DNA of 36,036 nt, taken from NCBI GenBank assembly GCA_934215405.1, contig CAKPZU010000009.1, positions 1 to 36,036 of the forward strand, written 5' to 3'. Shown here in pieces: positions 9,020 through 18,184 of the stretch; the first letter of the stretch is position 1, and each line of letters opens with the position of its first letter. Source of the DNA: an uncultured Bacilli bacterium. Its GTDB lineage: Bacteria; Bacillota_I; Bacilli_A; RFN20; CAG-631. The notes beneath the pieces were generated by a model. The model was not told where the DNA came from, did no database searches, and saw nothing but the letters and a program-made list of their open reading frames with translations. A program made the position numbers and the translations under genes.

Positions 9020-11294
9020 TATTATTACCTCCTAAAACTAAATAGTTTTTATAAGGAATAGTTTGATGGTTATATAAAACATCTTTATTTAAATAATTAA
9101 CAATAATATCAACATTATTATCATAAGATATTTTAACAACGCCATCTTGTAAAACTACCCTATTAATAATTTTGCTATTGATAACATTTTTTAAAGCATC
9201 ATTTACAAAATTATAATAAACCTTAACTTCTTCTTTATAATCATCATAAGCAGATGAATAAATATAATTTAAGGAAGATTCTTCAAGCTTTGATGCCTTT
9301 TCCTTAGTAAGTAAAAATGAAGGATAAACATTATAATCAATCATTCTTAATAAATCATCTCGAGCATTTGAAAAGAAATTAATATATTTAGAATACAATT
9401 CAACATATCCTGAAGCAACAATTGAATAAAATGGAACTGTGTCATCAAAAGCTAAATATTGACTAGAAAACATTGAATAATCAAGATTTTTATTAGTGTA
9501 TTTTAAAGCATAATCATTAGCACTATAAAGAATAGTATTCTCATTTAAACTACTTAATTGATTAATAATATTTTCTTTTGCAGCAGTTCTTGTTTCTTTA
9601 TTTTTATTAAATGATGAATATAATTCATAGCTAATATCATCTAAAGCAAAATTATTTATACCCTTTTTCTTTAAGCTATTAATGTTTTTATTTAATAAAT
9701 CAATGGCAGATGATGTGGTTAAATAATACTTTAAATCATCATAAATACTTTTACTAATAAATGTGGAGTTAATACGTCTTGAAACATCCTTTGATGTTGA
9801 ATATCCACCTTGCTTTTCACTAGCCTTTAATGTGTTCATATAAAAATATGTATTATCCAAAAAAGCATTATCGTAGATATTTTTAAGCTTAGATGAAACA
9901 TTTTTATAAAGTGGAGCTGACCAAGTAACTCCATCATTACTAAAGCCTTTAAATACTCCGAATGTATTAGTAATGTTATTATTATGAATATCATTAATAA
10001 TATCGCTATAATCCTTAAAGGTAGTCATAACAATACTTTTATTAAATAAAGTACCAGTTGTTTTTTCAAGGCCAATACTATCAATACGTAAAGGGATATT
10101 ACTATCACTAATTTTATTTTCATCTTTATTATTAAATAAGTATTTTTTATATGTATTAGCCATACCTATATAATTAGCATTTTCATTACTTAAAAATTCA
10201 TAGGTAATTTCAATATCGAAACTTTCTCTTTCACTTTGAACTAAGGAAATAGATGAACCTGTATTACTCATTGGTTGTACATAGGTATTACGATAATAAA
10301 ATTGTGGATAAATAGTATAAAATGGAATGTTTTTAGTGGCTAATGTGGCATTTATTGCAGCATATTCAGCGCCTTTAGTAATATATGAAACCATTCCATG
10401 CTGATTTACACCATGAACATAGCCAAAAACTGGAAGCATAATAGAGCTATTATTAGAATCATTTGTTGATATTCCCATATCATTGTTATAAATTCTTTTT
10501 GTGTAGTTTGTATAGGTTGTATCACTACCTTTTTTATATCTAATTAAAGCCCCAGTACCATCAGGAATGAAATTATAGCCATCTATTTCATTATTTTTTA
10601 CTCCACCAAAATATGAATAAATAGAAATAGCGGCAAGCTTATAATCACTTTCCTCTTTTATTTGTTCGTTTAAAATAGAAACAGTAAAAGATTTTTCATT
10701 AAATCTAACATTAAATGGAATAGTAATTTTACTAGTTGCAAAATAATAAAGTGCTTTAAAGCCTAAATTGTCACTATCAATGTCAAATGATAACAATTTT
10801 GATTTATAATTAACTATATTATCATCAATAGCATCCTCAAGAATGTTCATTGATTCAAGCTGCATAGTCATATTATTATTTTTAGTATTGTAGTAATAAA
10901 TATTAATAGCTGATCTGGCTATATTATAATTAAGATAATTTAAAACGTCTCTGCCATTTTCATTTTTACTATTATTTATTGTTGTGTTGTGAATAAAGCC
11001 ATCTGTATCCATAAACTTAATTGATAAATCATTTTTGTTAACATAAAATTTTCCATCATCACTTTTTGTTAATAGTGTATCATCACTAGTAATTTCATAA
11101 AGGCTGTTAACCTTTATATCATTTTCTAAAGAGGTGTATTTGTTTGAAAAATAATAATCAGTCGTATTATTAAAAGATGGCAAATTAATTTCATCAGCTT
11201 TAGAATCCTTAGCATTTATTATCAAAACTGATGAAGTAACAACTATTGCTGTTAAAGTTATTAAAGTAAATAATATAGCTTTCCTTTTAACCAC
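9012..11294 (-). CDS. DUF5696-type membrane-anchored extracytoplasmic protein
   Basis: A 760-residue protein with a single N-terminal transmembrane helix (about 7-27) after the basic MVKRK; everything else should be outside. No lipobox Cys is visible. The region of about 30-370 reads as beta-sandwich, including a block rich in Tyr and Asn ending in a VQSERESFDIEITYEFL-like strand series. About 390-690 has alternating strand/helix character suggesting a barrel, as in glycosidase-like proteins, but I cannot point to a convincing catalytic acid pair. I recognise it as DUF5696-like, a family often found beside sugar ABC permeases and YIP1 proteins in Bacillota; its function is unknown. Start is GTG at 11294 with GGAGG 8 nt upstream, overlapping the preceding stop by 8 bases. 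Confidence 0.68.
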   Translation of the reverse strand: MVKRKAILFTLITLTAIVVTSSVLIINAKDSKADEINLPSFNNTTDYYFSNKYTSLENDIKVNSLYEITSDDTLLTKSDDGKFYVNKNDLSIKFMDTDGFIHNTTINNSKNENGRDVLNYLNYNIARSAINIYYYNTKNNNMTMQLESMNILEDAIDDNIVNYKSKLLSFDIDSDNLGFKALYYFATSKITIPFNVRFNEKSFTVSILNEQIKEESDYKLAAISIYSYFGGVKNNEIDGYNFIPDGTGALIRYKKGSDTTYTNYTKRIYNNDMGISTNDSNNSSIMLPVFGYVHGVNQHGMVSYITKGAEYAAINATLATKNIPFYTIYPQFYYRNTYVQPMSNTGSSISLVQSERESFDIEITYEFLSNENANYIGMANTYKKYLFNNKDENKISDSNIPLRIDSIGLEKTTGTLFNKSIVMTTFKDYSDIINDIHNNNITNTFGVFKGFSNDGVTWSAPLYKNVSSKLKNIYDNAFLDNTYFYMNTLKASEKQGGYSTSKDVSRRINSTFISKSIYDDLKYYLTTSSAIDLLNKNINSLKKKGINNFALDDISYELYSSFNKNKETRTAAKENIINQLSSLNENTILYSANDYALKYTNKNLDYSMFSSQYLAFDDTVPFYSIVASGYVELYSKYINFFSNARDDLLRMIDYNVYPSFLLTKEKASKLEESSLNYIYSSAYDDYKEEVKVYYNFVNDALKNVINSKIINRVVLQDGVVKISYDNNVDIIVNYLNKDVLYNHQTIPYKNYLVLGGNNND

Positions 11295-13377
11295 GAGTAA
11301 ACACCTCCTTAATTAATGAAATAATAAAGTCAATTAATTGTGACATAAACATATAAACTAATAATAATGTGAAGGCAACAATTAGCATACCGATAATTGT
11401 TAAAACTATATTTTTTATAGTTTCTTTAAATGAATAATTATGAATATTACCAATTGAAACAAATAGTAAGATAATACAATAAGCATAAGTTATAGTATTA
11501 GCAATAGACATAATGAATTGTTCATTATAAGTTAAGCAATAAGAAAGAGGAATTAAAGGTAGCTTTATTAAAATATATGGAAGTAAGCAATAGCATGATG
11601 TAATAAATATATCCTTAAACCAACCCTCACCATCATTTAATGTAGCAATTAAATAGTTCGAGCCACACCATAAAGCAAATATTGCTAATATAGTAGCTAT
11701 TTGTCCTAATACATTTGTAAATGAGCCATGATATCTAAATAAGAATGCAGCTCCATAAAGGTTTAATAAATATGTAATAACAAATAAGATTAGTATTACA
11801 ATTCCTGATAAATAAGAAGCCTTATGCTGCTTTTTAATACCATAGCAAGCATCTGATGGATGACGTAAGATATGTAAGCTATATTTTAATTCCTTTAAAA
11901 GATTAACTAATTTAATAGTAAACTTGCTATGCTCTTTTTTAGCATAGTTTTCTTTAGTATTATAAACAAGAATAGGTATTTTTTTACCATTTCCATCAAC
12001 ATAAGCATTATGGTATAAAACAAGTTTTAAGGCTTTAATTAAAACAATTAAAGCTACAAGTGCTAAAATAAACCATCCAGCATATGATTGAATATAAATG
12101 TTTCTAATTTCCCAAAATACCTGTGAATAGCCTGAATAGTTTTTAGATAAATAGAATTCATTTAAAGCAGCATCATAGTTATCCTCTTTAAAATAGCTCC
12201 AACCCAAGGCAGTATGAGCAAAGGCGAAATTATTATTTTCCTTTAAAACATGCTCCCATAATTCCTTTGATTGTAAATACTTGCCATCATTATACATATC
12301 AACAGCTTCGTGTAAGACATTAACAAAGGATGTCCTTTGATAAATTTGAATGTTGTTTTTAGTTGAATCTAAAGCATAAATATTACCATTATTATCAATT
12401 TCAATCCCATCAATTCTAGTTGTTAATCCTAAAATATTTTGGTTTGAAGCATCAAGGGTATTAAATTTAAATAATAATTTACCATTGACATCATATTCAT
12501 AAATATTTCCATCAACTGTACTAATATAGGTATAATTATCATCACTAATTGCTATATCAGATATTTCCTCACTAGGATAATAAGTATCACTACCAAGGGT
12601 ATTGCTTCCTGAAATATTTAATCTTTTAAATGATTCTGCTACTGTTTTGGCATTTGTTGTATAAATGTTACCATTACTTCCAATAGTAATGTTAGTTGGA
12701 GCACTTGGTGTTTGACGAGCTAGTGAGCCACCACTTACAAAGAAATTATATAAATATTTTCTTAAGGAGAATGTTGTTGAATTTATGCCAATAAAGCCCA
12801 TAAATTCACCATATTTATTAATAGTTATAACACCATTTGTTGAGCCTTCACCAATAACGTACATTAAGCCTGACTGATTAACAGCAATTTTAATTGGTAC
12901 AAATGGAGTGTTTTTACCAAAAATGCTTTCAGTTGGCTTTGTATATTTTTTATAAAGTGATTTATCATGATTAAATACTAAAATTGCTTTAGCGCTTTTA
13001 TCTGTCACATAGATATAATCATTATTAACAAATATACCTGTTGGCTCTAAGAACTCACTATATTCTAAAGTGTCTATTAAAGCACCATCCTTACCAATAA
13101 TTACAATTCTTTTATTATTTGTATCAGCAATATACATTTGTTCATTAAAGTTATAAATATCCTTAGGTGATGATAAAGAAACATTCTTGTTTAAAATACC
13201 ATAAGGTACATAAGCTGTTTGTGTTAAAACGATTCTATTTGAAGCTCCAAGTGTGTATGTTTCATAAGGAATACCATCAGTTGTGTTTAAGGCTTTAGCA
13301 TTTATATTTTCTTGTAATCCTATCATAAATAGGAATGATAATAATAAAGTAAAACATAATAATAGTTTCTTTTTCAT
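11287..13377 (-). CDS. NHL beta-propeller / TPR / YIP1-domain membrane protein
   Basis: A 696-residue protein with an unusual composite architecture. Residues 1-28 form a signal peptide. About 45-345 contain repeated NHL-type blades such as LSSPKDIYNF...MYIADTNNKRIVII and IEIDNNGNIYALDSTKNNI. About 350-420 form one to two TPR units (LHEAVDMYNDGKY; AHTALGWSYFKEDNYDAALNEF). A transmembrane helix follows at about 436-460, then a cytoplasmic stretch of about 60 residues, then a YIP1-like domain (about 510-690) with around five helices and the marker WCGSNYLIATLNDGEGWFKD. It should place a propeller outside the cell and a helical bundle in the membrane. It lies between two permease pairs and directly before the DUF5696-type gene, so a scaffold or accessory role in oligosaccharide uptake is inferred; no function is established. 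Confidence 0.8.
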   Translation of the reverse strand: MKKKLLLCFTLLLSFLFMIGLQENINAKALNTTDGIPYETYTLGASNRIVLTQTAYVPYGILNKNVSLSSPKDIYNFNEQMYIADTNNKRIVIIGKDGALIDTLEYSEFLEPTGIFVNNDYIYVTDKSAKAILVFNHDKSLYKKYTKPTESIFGKNTPFVPIKIAVNQSGLMYVIGEGSTNGVITINKYGEFMGFIGINSTTFSLRKYLYNFFVSGGSLARQTPSAPTNITIGSNGNIYTTNAKTVAESFKRLNISGSNTLGSDTYYPSEEISDIAISDDNYTYISTVDGNIYEYDVNGKLLFKFNTLDASNQNILGLTTRIDGIEIDNNGNIYALDSTKNNIQIYQRTSFVNVLHEAVDMYNDGKYLQSKELWEHVLKENNNFAFAHTALGWSYFKEDNYDAALNEFYLSKNYSGYSQVFWEIRNIYIQSYAGWFILALVALIVLIKALKLVLYHNAYVDGNGKKIPILVYNTKENYAKKEHSKFTIKLVNLLKELKYSLHILRHPSDACYGIKKQHKASYLSGIVILILFVITYLLNLYGAAFLFRYHGSFTNVLGQIATILAIFALWCGSNYLIATLNDGEGWFKDIFITSCYCLLPYILIKLPLIPLSYCLTYNEQFIMSIANTITYAYCIILLFVSIGNIHNYSFKETIKNIVLTIIGMLIVAFTLLLVYMFMSQLIDFIISLIKEVFTRG

Positions 13378-13386
13378 AATTACCTC

Positions 13387-14262
13387 CTATTTAATTCCAG
13401 AATGAGCCATTGTATTCATAACCTGGCTTTGTAATATTAAGAATATAATCAAATTAGGAATAAACATAATTAATGTTGAAACAGCTGCTAATCCTTGGCT
13501 AGCAACAGTGTTTGAAGATGATGATAATGTTGCAACATAATAAGCAAATGTTTTTAATGATTCATCGTTTATATATGTTGAAGCAATTCCTGAATCATTC
13601 CAAACTGATTGGAAGGCCATCATACCAACTGTTGCAATAGCAGGTTTAATTAAAGGCAAAATAATTGACCAATAAATTCTAAATTCAGTGGCACCATCCA
13701 TTTTAGCGGCTTCAATTAATTCGTTTGGAACCTGATCAATAAATTGTTTAATTAAAAACATACCAACAGGCATTGCAAGGGTTGGAATAATATAAACCCA
13801 AAATGTATTAACCAATCCTAGTTTTTCAATAATTATATATTTTGGAATAGAAACAGCTACACCAACGAACATTAAAGCGATTGTATTAATTTCAAAGATT
13901 ATAGCTTTCATTTTAAATTTTAGCTTTGAAAGAGCATATCCTGCCATTGAAGCAATAATAATTGATAAAACACAAATTGTAATAGTAATTACTAAGGAAT
14001 TAAATAAATATCTAGACACTGGAACATCAGAAATTGCTGAAACCTTAAAGAATTCAATAAAGTTAGCAAGGGTTGGACGTTTTACAAAAAAGCGAGGTGG
14101 ATATTCAATTAACTCATCAAATGGCTTTAATGCATGATTGAATATATAAACGATTGGTAAAATCATAAATATAGCAACGGGAAGCAATATTAAATAAAAC
14201 GGCATTTGTGAAAGAGAAAATCTTGAAGGATTAATTTTAGTAGCACTATATCTTTTTCTCAT
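13387..14262 (-). CDS. Carbohydrate ABC transporter permease (MalG-like), pair 1
   Basis: A 291-residue membrane protein with six hydrophobic segments. The EAA loop is IEAAKMDGATEFRIYWSI and the C-terminus is SQVMNTMAHSGIK, the usual ending of MalG-type sugar permeases. A GGGAGG ribosome binding site precedes the ATG, 2 nt after the stop of its MalF-type partner. Pair 1 directly follows the giant fused solute-binding protein, which makes that protein its most likely receptor. Confidence 0.93.
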   Translation of the reverse strand: MRKRYSATKINPSRFSLSQMPFYLILLPVAIFMILPIVYIFNHALKPFDELIEYPPRFFVKRPTLANFIEFFKVSAISDVPVSRYLFNSLVITITICVLSIIIASMAGYALSKLKFKMKAIIFEINTIALMFVGVAVSIPKYIIIEKLGLVNTFWVYIIPTLAMPVGMFLIKQFIDQVPNELIEAAKMDGATEFRIYWSIILPLIKPAIATVGMMAFQSVWNDSGIASTYINDESLKTFAYYVATLSSSSNTVASQGLAAVSTLIMFIPNLIIFLILQSQVMNTMAHSGIK

Positions 14263-14264
14263 AC

Positions 14265-15188
14265 TTAATCCTCCCTTTCTCCAAGTAATTTAAATATTAC
14301 CTTTGACAATATATAAATCATTAAAAGTAATAATACTGATAAAGTTGCAGCAATTCCCATATCGTAACGTAAATAAGCATAGTCTTCAATATGGTTAACA
14401 ATTAATGAACCTGAATAATTTGGAGTTGGATTTGACCCGGATAATTGAACACCTATGGCTCCAGCCGAAAAGGTATTAACAATAGCCATTACAGCGCCAA
14501 ATAGCATTTGAGGTTTCATAGTTGGAATTGTAATATACATAATTTCTTGATATTTTGACTTCATACCATCAATATAAGCAGCCTCATATAGTGATTGATC
14601 AATATTTAAAATACCAGATAGCATAGCTAAAAAGCCAATGCCCATTGATGACCATAAGGCCACAATAATCATAATTGTAAATAGATATTTACTATCTTGT
14701 AGCCATTGTATTGGTTCAACAATTAAATTTAATCTTAATAATAAAGCATTTAAATAGCCAGTAGAATCACCAGCAAAAATAATTTTCCAAACAACAGCCA
14801 TAGTAATACCAGCTGTTAATGAAGGTGAATAAATAAGTAATGCTAAAACTGTTCTTGATTTATGGGGAATTTGTGCTAAAAGCCAAGCTAGTAAAAATGA
14901 TAAGGCATAGCCAACTGGTCCAACAATTAAAGCATATTTTAAAGTGTTTGGTAAAATGTAACGCATGAATTCATCATCACTAGTTAATAAATAAACATAA
15001 TTTGAAAAGCCATTAAAGGTAGGCGATGAAATCATATCGTATTTTGTAAATGATAAAGCAATTGCAACAATAATAGGTAAAACAATAAATACTAAAAATA
15101 ATAAAACATAAGGTAAAACAAACAAATAAGCTGTAATTGCTTCTTTTTTTGCTTTTTTTGATTGATGAAGGGATTTATCTTTTTTCAT
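14265..15188 (-). CDS. Carbohydrate ABC transporter permease (MalF-like), pair 1
   Basis: A permease of about 307 residues with a Lys-rich N-terminus (MKKDKSLHQSKKAKKEA), six predicted helices and the EAA-type loop YEAAYIDGMKSKYQEIMYI. In-frame ATGs exist at 15203 and 15188. I prefer 15188 because ATGGAGG lies 8 nt before it and the upstream ATG would itself be part of that ribosome binding site. It forms the MalF/MalG pair with 13387-14262 and follows the fused binding-protein gene by 2 nt. Confidence 0.92.
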   Translation of the reverse strand: MKKDKSLHQSKKAKKEAITAYLFVLPYVLLFLVFIVLPIIVAIALSFTKYDMISSPTFNGFSNYVYLLTSDDEFMRYILPNTLKYALIVGPVGYALSFLLAWLLAQIPHKSRTVLALLIYSPSLTAGITMAVVWKIIFAGDSTGYLNALLLRLNLIVEPIQWLQDSKYLFTIMIIVALWSSMGIGFLAMLSGILNIDQSLYEAAYIDGMKSKYQEIMYITIPTMKPQMLFGAVMAIVNTFSAGAIGVQLSGSNPTPNYSGSLIVNHIEDYAYLRYDMGIAATLSVLLLLMIYILSKVIFKLLGERED

Positions 15189-15190
15189 AT

Positions 15191-18118
15191 TTATTGCCTC
15201 CATTTCTCAATAGATTCAGCACTAGGATAATTGTATTGCCTTATTTTGTTTCCATATTCATCCATATAGCCAAATTCTATCATCTTACGACGTATTTCCT
15301 TATTCATTTTAATTACTGAATCAGAAACAGTACTTCTTAAATTTTTATCTTGGAATACAACCTGGTTATAAATATTGGAAATTTCCCTTTCAATAATATA
15401 AGAGCCAGGAATTTTTGCAACCTCTTTTAAATAACTCCATTGCTCTAAAATAACTTTTTTATCATGTGTATCCCATGATAATTCTTTAAAGGCATCCATA
15501 TTAGCAGTATTCCATAAATATTTCTTTCCATATGTATTAATCATTTTTTGTGAGTAAGTAAGCTGTGCTTCTTTACTTGACCACCATTTTACAAACTCCC
15601 AAGCTTCATTTTTTTTATCTGTTTTGTTAAATATCATTGAGGCTTGTTGAGCACCACTCATATATCTATTTACTTGTCCATCTATTTCAATTCCTGGAAC
15701 AACGCTTATACCCCAAAGGCCAGATATTTCAGTTGCGGCATTTAATAATTGTAAATAAGTACCATAATCAGCAATACCAATTGGCATTGAAGAATATCTA
15801 AAGTAGTTAAAGAAACTACTTACTTGATAAGGTAATGAATATTCACGATATAAATCAGTCATAAATTGTAAGGCTTGAATAGTATTTTCATTATCTACTC
15901 CTGATGTTAAAGTGTCAAGATTATATAAATCACCATTAAATTGCCAAATAAATGGAGCAGTTGAATCATATGATTTACTTGAAGAGCTTGAAGAAAGTGG
16001 TATATAAAATTGCATGCCAAATCTTTCAAGAACAGGTAGCATATCAATGACATCATTCCAAGTATTAGGAACAGATAAATTTAAATTTTCTAAAATGTCC
16101 TTACGATAAAATAAAACATAGAAGTTTTCAGTTTCAGGAATTCCAAATAATTTATCATCATAGGTTAGTGGGATTAATTGCTCATTAGTATAGCTTTTAA
16201 TTACATCCTTATAATCAGCAAATTCTCTTAAATTTAAAATAGCTCCACGCATTCCATATTCATTTGGAATCCAAGTTGAAACGCCAGTTACAACATCTGG
16301 AGCTTCATTTGCAGCATTAGCAAGTAAGATTTTTGATTCATCAGCTAATAATTCAATATCGACCTTTATACCAGTTTTTTTAGTAAAATCATCATCAACC
16401 ATTTTTTGTAAAACGTTACAATATTGACGAGATCTTGCAGTCCAAACCTTTAAAGCATCCTTACTTTCACTGACATAGTTTTGATCAACAAATGAGTTAA
16501 GTAAACGCTTTGTTTTAACCCACATTGTTTTAAAGCTATTAGCCTTAGCCTTTGAAAGCTTTGCCTTACTTCCATGGATATAAAACTTATCAAATGTAAC
16601 ACTTGATGTTGTCACACTTGAAATTTGATTTGATAGATATTGTGCAGCACATGATGAACCACTTGATAATAGTGTTAATCTTGTTGGTAACTTATTAATA
16701 TCGTTAGCTAGTTTCTCAATATTTGACAAGGCTGTTGAAATATCTGATGTTAAATAAGATTTTCCTTCATAGCCATTAGCATTTTTTAAATAAGCTAAAA
16801 TTTCATTTATTTCCTTTATCCAATTAGCAAATGTTTGCTCAATATTAGGAAAATGCTCACTCATATCCCAGTCTATTTCACTATCAGTTGAATTGCCAGT
16901 TACACGAGTTACTTCCAGGCCTAATTGATTCATTTCAGTTGATAATTTAGAAAGCTTTTCGTTTATTACACGCATTTTTGAAACATTAACCTCAAAAGAA
17001 ATTTTATTAACGCCTTTATTTAAATAAAAAGCATATGGTGTGCCATCAAGAGCACCTAAGGTAACATTTTGCCAAGATGAATCATAAGAAAAAGGAATTT
17101 GATAAGCTTCAAGAAAAGGGACCGTATCGTTAATATAAATTGTTCTATAGCTTGTAGTGTTTTTTTCGGTTTGTAAAGCTTTAACTGTTATATAGTAATA
17201 ACCTTCTTTTAAAACATCAACAGTATAGTCAACTCTATTCCCTGCTTCATTAAAAGATGAATCACCTATTACATTTAATTTATTGCGATATGTTGAAAAA
17301 GGAGTAACGTTGACATCTGATGATGAACCTTTTTGAATAGATGAAGAATTTTTACTTACATAATCTTCAGCTTCATAAGTAGTTACGTATGTTGAATCTT
17401 CAACTTCTCCTTTAAAGTAATCATTATAGCTTATTAATTTACCATCTTGTATAAGCGTTAATGAGGCAATTTTAACATCGCCTTGAACAGAACTAATAGT
17501 TATTTTATTGTCACCACTTTTAAGCTTAAAATAAAGCCCTGCATCATAAAGTTTTGAACTGTCCCTTAATGTATATGAAAGTAATACTTTTTGTTTTATT
17601 TGCTCAGGTAAACTATCATTTCCATAGCGATCATAAGAAACCTCATTATCATCAACCCATTCTTCTTGCAAAGTAATTTGGCGGGCCTCATCATATTGAC
17701 AAGCATCATCAACTGACACACTTATTTCATTGCTTCCATATTCATCAGTTAATAAATAATAAGATAAATTAAGCTTATAAAGTCCTAATTTGTCAACATT
17801 TACATTGACATTAAAGCTTTCACCCTCATTTAATGTATAAGTATTTATATTATTATCTTCTAGTGTTAATTGCTTGTCGCCAATAAATTTAGTGGCATCA
17901 TAAGTGTATTTTTTGTTTGTTGTATTATTTAGTAAATCTTTATTATCATTTAAAAATGTTGAATATTTTCCTTCCATTAATGGCTCATCAATATTTAAAA
18001 AGGCAATATCAATTTTGGTTTGCTTATTGTTAATTACGAATAATGAAATAATAAGTGTTACAACAACTATGGTTGATGAAATAATTATAATACTTTTTTT
18101 ACTTTTAAAATTAATCAT
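15191..18118 (-). CDS. Giant membrane-anchored solute-binding protein fused to CBM-like domains
   Basis: About 975 residues, twice the normal length of a sugar-binding protein. It begins with a signal anchor (about 10-30) with no lipobox Cys. Two beta-sandwich regions follow: about 60-225, and about 245-390, which opens with TYEAEDYV, the hallmark start of CBM6/35-like domains. A helical, probably coiled region covers about 395-560. The last 400 residues are a family 1 extracellular solute-binding fold (start near VWTARSRQYCNVLQKMVDDDF; PDVVTGVSTWIPNEYG; NTWNDVIDMLPVL; EAWEFVKWWSSKEAQ). I choose the ATG at 18118, with AAAGGAG 7 nt upstream, rather than one 21 nt earlier that precedes the ribosome binding site. 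It probably delivers sophorooligosaccharides to permease pair 1, with the extra domains holding the polymer. Confidence 0.82.
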   Translation of the reverse strand: MINFKSKKSIIIISSTIVVVTLIISLFVINNKQTKIDIAFLNIDEPLMEGKYSTFLNDNKDLLNNTTNKKYTYDATKFIGDKQLTLEDNNINTYTLNEGESFNVNVNVDKLGLYKLNLSYYLLTDEYGSNEISVSVDDACQYDEARQITLQEEWVDDNEVSYDRYGNDSLPEQIKQKVLLSYTLRDSSKLYDAGLYFKLKSGDNKITISSVQGDVKIASLTLIQDGKLISYNDYFKGEVEDSTYVTTYEAEDYVSKNSSSIQKGSSSDVNVTPFSTYRNKLNVIGDSSFNEAGNRVDYTVDVLKEGYYYITVKALQTEKNTTSYRTIYINDTVPFLEAYQIPFSYDSSWQNVTLGALDGTPYAFYLNKGVNKISFEVNVSKMRVINEKLSKLSTEMNQLGLEVTRVTGNSTDSEIDWDMSEHFPNIEQTFANWIKEINEILAYLKNANGYEGKSYLTSDISTALSNIEKLANDINKLPTRLTLLSSGSSCAAQYLSNQISSVTTSSVTFDKFYIHGSKAKLSKAKANSFKTMWVKTKRLLNSFVDQNYVSESKDALKVWTARSRQYCNVLQKMVDDDFTKKTGIKVDIELLADESKILLANAANEAPDVVTGVSTWIPNEYGMRGAILNLREFADYKDVIKSYTNEQLIPLTYDDKLFGIPETENFYVLFYRKDILENLNLSVPNTWNDVIDMLPVLERFGMQFYIPLSSSSSSKSYDSTAPFIWQFNGDLYNLDTLTSGVDNENTIQALQFMTDLYREYSLPYQVSSFFNYFRYSSMPIGIADYGTYLQLLNAATEISGLWGISVVPGIEIDGQVNRYMSGAQQASMIFNKTDKKNEAWEFVKWWSSKEAQLTYSQKMINTYGKKYLWNTANMDAFKELSWDTHDKKVILEQWSYLKEVAKIPGSYIIEREISNIYNQVVFQDKNLRSTVSDSVIKMNKEIRRKMIEFGYMDEYGNKIRQYNYPSAESIEKWRQ

Positions 18119-18141
18119 ACCACCACTCCTTTCAAACAACT

Positions 18142-18172
18142 AATTGTGCAGGAAAAAATCCTGCACAATTAT
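18142..18172. other. Strong intercistronic hairpin after the solute-binding lipoprotein gene
   Basis: A perfect 13-bp stem (TAATTGTGCAGGA / TCCTGCACAATTA) with a 5-nt loop lies between the two solute-binding protein genes. On the minus strand no T run follows it, so it is not a normal terminator. It is better placed as a 3' stabiliser or partial attenuator that keeps the upstream binding protein more abundant than the membrane genes downstream. Confidence 0.75.
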
Positions 18173-18184
18173 AAATTTTTCTTT

